DNA from: Acanthaster planci
Taxonomy: Eukaryota; Echinodermata; Asteroidea; Valvatida; Acanthasteridae
Direction of reading: 5' to 3'
Length of the DNA stretch: 12,209 nucleotides
NCBI RefSeq assembly: GCF_001949145.1
Contig: NW_019091487.1
Location: 211,683-223,891, forward strand
Both the position numbers and the translations under genes were made by a program. Every line of letters begins with the position of its first letter. Within the stretch, counting starts at the first letter, position 1. Below the pieces are notes generated by a model. It was given only the letters and a program-made list of their open reading frames with translations, was not told the origin of the DNA and made no database searches. Positions 7,302 through 12,209 of this stretch are shown one piece after another.

Positions 7302-7510
7302 AAAATCACTTTCTTTTTTCGTTTTTAACATGCAAAAACGAGAAACGATTTCTTTCCCTTGGGCCACTTTTTCGCTTTCAAATAGAAAAAGAGAGAGAAT
7401 ATATGTACTTGCTTTCGATTTTAGTTTCCCCTTCCAATTGAAAAACAAAGAACCCTTTTTGAATTTGTATTTTTCGTTTTCTAATTCGTTCAAAAGAACG
7501 AACTAAAAGA
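7302..7510. repeat. low-complexity tract with TTTTCGTTTTT / AAAACGAGAAA phrases
   Basis: The composition resembles 5900-6110, with alternating A- and T-rich phrases each containing one CG. No clean alignment between the two tracts could be made by eye. ORFs here are low-complexity artefacts. Confidence 0.45.
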
Positions 7511-7890
7511 GCACGGACCAACTAGACGTGTTAAAAGAAGGCCCCGTAAATTCGAACGTGCGCCCTCATAAACTTATCTTATCTGCCCTTTTTAAAACTC
7601 GGTTTCAATATAATCGGCTTCATCCCCGAATTAGCGGGTCTCAAATGTCAAGGCTTGGTGAAAAAAGCTCTACGTATTTGGATTCCTAGTAGTACATGTA
7701 CATGTATGCGGTTTGGATTTTTACAAAATTCTGAATACATTTTTCAAGTTGGCCAAAGTTGGAGTTTGAAGCCACTGTTGGAGAGTAAGCAGGAATTTGA
7801 GAAATGGTGATCCACATCAATGCATCGATCTCTTAGATCTTACGCGTTACACAGTCCAAGGCCAACTCCGTACTCGTAACTCACTGAATA
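7511..7890. other. non-coding stretch before the candidate exon
   Basis: No gene seen. It contains one TACATGTACATGTA palindrome (7693-7706), otherwise unremarkable sequence. Confidence 0.45.
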
Positions 7891-7911
7891 TTTGTGCGTG
7901 CGGGATCGTAG

Positions 7912-8026
7912 CGTTGGACCGTTGACCTTATGTGCTGGTGAAGCCGATCTTGTCAGCCGTCCCTCCCTCGAAGAAGCAGACTCTCTCCTGGAAGGTCAGT
8001 TGAATCTCCTGTACTGCATGTACCAG
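7912..8026 (+). CDS. candidate exon with strong donor, product unknown
   Basis: The frame is open from a TAA at 7877 to a strong ATGTACCAG|GTAAGA donor, which it meets in phase 0. The other two frames are closed. It reads VGPLTLCAGEADLVSRPS, then LEEADSLLEGQLNLLYCMYQ, an acidic helix-like segment typical of real coding sequence. The left boundary is uncertain: the best in-frame AG is at 7910-7911 with a poor pyrimidine tract, and another acceptor (GATCTTGTCAG) lies inside the block. It could also be a first exon, with the ATG three codons before the donor. The QLNLLYCMYQ end weakly recalls the start of RWD domains (ELExLxSMFP type), a guess only. Confidence 0.35.
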
Positions 8027-8710
8027 GTAAGAAGTCCATATACGGACATCACTTATTTTCCCTTGCAGTGGTTTATTAGCCATCAGAAAGTGATGGAGTT
8101 TAAAAAGTGAAATTTAGCAGGGAAAATATTGAAATTTGAAGCATTTAGAAGGTAGCAATTGCATTCATTCGTGATTTTCATCGTTCATCAAGCCATCTGC
8201 ACTGTGCACAGAAGGATTGCCACAATTTTCTCTATTCCTAAGAACCTTCGCAGAATAGAATAAATTACCCTCTGAAATTGGTCAAGCACAAAGCACCAGT
8301 CTTTGCTTGGCCCAAGGTTAAGTCAATGCTTCAATTTCTAAATCTGGATGATATCATCGGAGCTCATTTCATGATGCATGATGTAGGCCTAGGCTAACGC
8401 CGCTCAGTCACCTTGCGCCAGACAAGTCTTGCACTAACTTGTCAGGTGTAGTTTGTGCACGGGATGTCTAGCCAGTCAAGTGATGTCTGGATATGGGGAC
8501 TCTTTTTTTCTCTTGTGTTATCCCATGTGTATTTTACCACACATTTACCCATAATTATTCCATGGCATTTAAGCTGGAGAAATGTCAGTCATTACACTGA
8601 TCTCTGGAGCAGCACACCTGGACCATGTCCATTTTGCAAATGTTTGCAGATAATCGGATTAGGATCATCAGTTGTTACTTTGTCCCTCAGAATCCAAGAC
8701 TTGAGTAAAT
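8027..8710. other. intron-like sequence
   Basis: No supported exon. A possible acceptor (CATTTTGCAAATGTTTGCAG) ends at 8649. Following it, a short frame IIGLGSSVVTLSLRIQDLSK ends at TAA just before the poly(A) signal and would be in phase with the donor at 8026. This is a possible short alternative last exon, weakly supported. Confidence 0.3.
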
Positions 8711-8716
8711 AATAAA
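8711..8716 (+). terminator. candidate poly(A) signal AATAAA
   Basis: AATAAA follows an in-frame TAA at about 8709 and is followed about 30 bases later by TTTTTTTGGGT, a U/GU-rich stretch of the kind found downstream of cleavage sites. AATAAA is frequent by chance in AT-rich DNA, so support is limited. Confidence 0.22.
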
Positions 8717-9548
8717 AAGACTTACCCTGCAAGAGCTACCATTTTTTTGGGTCAAAATCAATCATATTATTTTTTATTTTCTGTGTGCTTTTCAGTTTTG
8801 ATTATTTTGTTTGCTTTATGTTGGAAATTGATGATGTTCATTTTTGATACCCACCAGAAAAAGACTGAATAGATTCAGTTGAAATTTGAAGGAAATGAGT
8901 GGTTTGATGCCCCTTCCAGAATGCTTTCATTCATCAAGAGAAAGTTTTGTCTGACACATTCAAAGTAACAAATTGAAATCATTAATTTTAATGCAAGATT
9001 ATCTGAGAACATGAAAAATTGTATAGAAATTCTTTTCTATTGTATGATTTTATAAATGTCCCTGGGGGCATTTTATCTGAAGTATTTTTTTCTGTCCCAT
9101 GTTTTCCCCTAAATGATAATTGTTTTGAAAAAAAGTGTATTACAAATTTTTGCATCCATTACACAGTAACTGTGAACTTTGGATTACAAATTACACCATA
9201 TGAAGGAGAAGGGTTATTAAAAACAAGCAACCACCACATACATGTGTACATACATTAACAGTGTATTACCATTCAAGAGAATGTTCCGTTTCCTCATCTA
9301 CATGTACAGTGTGTACATGTACCTCCGGGAATTTATTCTTTTGTTTCCCATGGATGTACATGTACAGTTTTATCTGTAAAATGTGACCAAGTTGATTTCA
9401 TGTGCCGTAGTTAGAGCGCATTCAGTTCTGTATCGCACATGTACTTTGAAATAATATTGCCACTGAAAAGGAGAGTTTATATCTGATCCTTACTTCAGAA
9501 ATTATTCTAGGAGAGAAAGCCGCTTTATTTGTGGGTGTTTTAATATAG
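8717..9548. other. intron-like or intergenic AT-rich sequence
   Basis: No exon defended. A strong-looking acceptor (TTTTCTGTGTGCTTTTCAG, ending about 8794) leads into sequence without a useful frame. From 9237 to 9366 there are several ACATGTAC palindromes, including CATGTACAGTGTGTACATG. Confidence 0.4.
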
Positions 9549-9741
9549 CTCCCACAGCCCAACTGACATGATGCATGTTACCATTTTTGTCGAACGGGAT
9601 TGGTGGTTGAATTCATGTGTGGTGTGTTATTTGCTGGACACTGCTAATGCACTTGAGGCTTTTCCGGCGTACGTGCAGAATGTCAAAGGAAAGTTTAAAA
9701 CCAATATTACCGGCGTAGTAGCACGTGTGGCTGAATTTAGG
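9549..9741 (+). CDS. candidate exon with strong donor, product unknown
   Basis: A frame open for 58 codons from an internal ATG (9568) ends in phase 0 at AATTTAGG|GTGAGT, a near-consensus donor. Possible acceptors are TGGGTGTTTTAATATAG (9548) and CCCACAG (9557). Both would enter one base into a codon, which does not suit the phase-0 exit of the exon ending at 8026, so another exon would be needed between them. The peptide starts MMHVTIFVERDWWLNS and ends with KFKTNITGVVARVAEFR, a charged and hydrophobic alternation that could be beta-rich. No family recognised. A first coding exon starting at 9568 is an alternative. Confidence 0.33.
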
Positions 9742-10308
9742 GTGAGTTGAATATTAAAATGCCAGCTCTTATCAGTGAATTGAAATACTGGAGAACAGTG
9801 CAAAGGTTGACTGTGCAAAGTCTGGTTTCGATTACAATATTGACCAACCATAAAATTATCATTGAGGAGTTTTTATCCATTTTTTGTTTCCATCATATCT
9901 GACCCCAAGTTTAAGTGTGAACTGGCGTTGTTTTCATGAATGTGCTGAAAAATTTATGTTTTGCAACTACATTTTAAATTTCACAATGATATACTTGTGC
10001 TAAGAGTGTAATTAATTTACTGAGAGCAGTGTTTCTCATTAGAAATCAAAAGACTAGAAAAGACTCTTTGATTTGAATATTTATGGAAAGTTTTCATTGA
10101 TTCGTTGAAATCATTCAAGTTGGTACCAGTCAGTTCTTCTATGTTACGGGACCAGTAGCTCTGAAAAAGTCTTTTCTAGGAAACTTTAACAATGAACCCT
10201 AAACCCCATTGATGCATGGTGATATTATACTGTGATCTGAAGCTTTGAAACTGTTAGAGTTGAGCATTTATGCAGTATCATCTGCATGCCAAAGAGTTTA
10301 TTGGAGAA
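9742..10308. other. intron-like AT-rich sequence
   Basis: Nothing beyond ordinary AT-rich sequence. No splice-flanked open block on either strand. Confidence 0.45.
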
Positions 10309-10546
10309 GAGGAACAGGATTTTATCATGTTGTGGTTGGGCTATGGATACGTTTTGGAACTCACAGGATATATGACGTAAAGTAATGTAACCACATTCCA
10401 CAATTGTATTTTGTGCAACATTTTCAGAGGAACAGGATTTTATCATGTTGTTGTTGGGCTATGGATACGCTTTGGAACTCACAGGATATGTGACGTAAAG
10501 TAATGTAACCACATTCCACAATTGTATTTTGTGTGCAACATTTTCT
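10309..10546. repeat. 118-bp tandem duplication
   Basis: Two consecutive copies, 10309-10426 and 10427-10546, both start GAGGAACAGGATTTTATCAT. They differ at about three internal single-base sites plus a 2-base GT insertion in the second copy, so the duplication is recent or conserved. Each copy contains TGACGTAA, a CRE/ATF-like site, at 10373-10380 and 10491-10498. No coding frame is shared in a meaningful way. Confidence 0.9.
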
Positions 10547-12060
10547 TTAATCTGATTAGGCCATCGCTTGAAATTTACAAATCAGGGGTTTTGCTTTACC
10601 CCCCTTTTGGCTTCAAGCAAATTCCCCATATCGGTTCTTATAAAATAAACAGGCAGTTTCATTTATAGAGCAACCAAGTCTCAGATTTATGTTGGACAGA
10701 ATGTCCACTACTGACAAATTCCCCAGCAGGATTGAATTGAACTGTCAAAACACACAGCATGCCCTCCACATCCATTCTGCCAGATAATTCATTCCAGTGA
10801 AGGACCACAGTTCATTTTTTAAATAATCTCTATGCATGAAGTCCCATTGAAATGGTACCATTTTAATTAAAAACAAGCTGTGAAAAGCTAGTATGAACTC
10901 CAAGGGGGGAAAAAAAGAATAAAACGAACCCCAATCCACATTGACCGGAATTACAAATTAATTTTTTTAAATTTTAATTTCTGCAGAATATATGTTGCTT
11001 GGAATTTAAACTCCTCTCTCTTGAAATACATGTTTACTGCCAAAGTAATGTACATTTGATGAACACAATTTTTCCTGTAATAAGACAGCTCCATGTGGAG
11101 GTGTGTGTGTACCGATATATTCAGTCATTAACAAAACTTTTAATTAGAAGTAATCATTATGGATTGCTACTGGTATGTACCGGACATGCCTATGTGACCT
11201 GTCACCACACAACTCGCTGAAAGTCAGAATTTTCAAAAACTAAGAAATTGGTATTTTGGAATACAGCAGAAAGAGAGCTTTGCAGTGGTACATGGAACAC
11301 TTACATGTACATGTAGGATAAAAGTATAAGGTGACAATGTCAACTTTATTCTGGCAGCTTTGCGTCTTTGTTCCTGATATTGTTTCAACATTTCAGACTA
11401 GGCAAGAATAATGCTATCATCAAAAATGCTGAGAAAATGACATTTTTTAGTTAAATATGTGATCCTGCGAAATATTTGGAATTATATGTAAATAAGAGAC
11501 GAGTTACTCTTTTCCAATATTCCAAATCCCCAAATCTACTTCAATATGACTTTGAACCCTCAAAATAGAAAAAAAAAACGGAATGTGACTGTACTCTCAT
11601 GTTGTTGTGATGGGTTACATGTATGCAAAAGTTTCAAAGCATTGCAAGAAAGCATGGACAGGCAATGCCAGGCAGGAAATATGCAGCTACATGTACATGT
11701 ACAGTACATGTACCTTAGGTCTGCCACAGGTCTGTCCATTGTTTTGTTTGGCTTTTTAGTAGACAAGGTTGTCGATATTTATACCCCCCAGGACCCCTGA
11801 CCATGCACTGACTGCATGATCAGATATGAATTAGGTGGCTGTGTACTTTGTGCAGCCATGCACGGAGGCTGGTCTGAGCATCCAGGCAATGGGTCAGTGG
11901 TATTGCTTATGTCATACAATTTGCATACACCTGTACTGTTCCTCTGTTTGGGGCCCTTTGTCCACAGATCACCTTGAAAGCCTACATTGTGTAATGTACA
12001 TGTAGCAGTATGCATTTGTGTGGTCTCATCAATACAGAGTGGAAAACTTTCTGGCCTTCA
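10547..12060. other. non-coding sequence with scattered ACATGT palindromes
   Basis: No supported gene on either strand. ACATGTACATGT-type palindromes occur at 11302-11315 and 11689-11713. A short GTGTGTGTGT run lies near 11101-11110. The ORFs over these palindromes appear on both strands because the sequence is self-complementary and should not be called genes. Confidence 0.45.
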
Positions 12061-12082
12061 ACAATTAGCACCCTGCCATATG

Positions 12083-12180
12083 GCACATGTACATGTACAA
12101 ATGCAGTAAATTGGCTGGAATGTACATGTACATTAGATGGTATATATATGCATGAACATGTACATGCATGCATACATGTA
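12083..12180. repeat. cluster of ACATGTACATGT and ATGCATGC palindromes
   Basis: Within about 100 bases there are ACATGTACATGT, TGTACATGTACA, a TATATATATGCATG run, and ACATGTACATGCATGCAT. All are built from alternating purine/pyrimidine, self-complementary words. It is followed by a CAG|GTACTT donor-like site near 12190 without an open exon. Confidence 0.7.
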
Positions 12181-12209
12181 TTTGGTGCAGGTACTTGTGA
12201 TGCAAAACA

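Noticed and set aside
6968-7441. 157-codon plus-strand ORF
   Set aside because: It crosses a GC-rich hairpin, an inverted-repeat boundary and low-complexity sequence. A good acceptor at 7060 is inside it, but there is no matching donor. Treated as part of a repeat element.
8726-8780. Possible minus-strand exon ending in a strong AGG|GTAAGT donor near 8725
   Set aside because: On careful codon-by-codon reading the promising frame (MIDFDPKK-like) hits TGG TAG before the donor, and the acceptor has no pyrimidine tract.
11546-12173. Several ORFs on both strands over ACATGT palindromes
   Set aside because: Self-complementary sequence produces mirrored ORFs; none has splice or start-site support.
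1-12209. tRNA, rRNA, CRISPR array, phage or bacterial operon
   Set aside because: No B-box/A-box pair, no rRNA-like block, no regularly spaced repeats, and no bacterial gene structure were seen.

Overview
This is non-coding-rich animal nuclear DNA. It is AT-rich, with no operons, no long ORF (longest about 157 codons, and that one lies in repeat sequence), no ribosome-binding sites, and many GT/AG splice-like signals. Scattered copies of the palindromic motif TACATGTA / ACATGTACATGT, occasional TACCGGTA-like palindromes, and several short inverted-repeat elements suggest a marine invertebrate such as an echinoderm, mollusc, brachiopod or cephalochordate. I cannot name the species, and no product can be named with confidence.

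Left part (1-3300): best read as a candidate minus-strand transcription unit. A promoter-like patch at about 3210-3340 carries a YY1-type initiator (CAAGATGGCG on the minus strand), a DRE-like TATCGATA, and a strong CAG|GTGAGA donor that would close a short first exon. Further left are short minus-strand blocks bounded by plausible acceptors and donors and open in one frame: 2390-2439, 1801-1940, 790-872, and a candidate terminal exon 159-305 with a very good acceptor and a stop. They do not all chain in phase, so the gene model is unresolved.

Middle (3300-5200): a possible small plus-strand exon (3929-3966), two adjacent perfect hairpins (4225-4267), an 82-codon ATG ORF (4337-4585), and a GC-richer patch with two ATGGCGG initiator-like sites facing each other (plus 4675, minus 4963).

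Repeat island (5200-7510): a 260-bp near-perfect palindrome (5209-5468), a hairpin enclosing a CTCF-like site (5772-5850), A/T-rich low-complexity tracts of GAAAACGAAA type, a 218-bp MITE-like element (6202-6419), and a 414-bp segment (6888-7301) bounded by a 16-bp inverted repeat and holding two GC-rich hairpins.

Right part (7510-12209): two candidate plus-strand exons with strong donors (ending at 8026 and 9741), a candidate poly(A) signal at 8711, a 118-bp tandem duplication at 10309-10546 that duplicates a CRE-like TGACGTAA, and denser ACATGT clusters toward the end. I found no dedicated novel system. The most interesting material is the cluster of unclassified short inverted-repeat elements and the two promoter-like patches.
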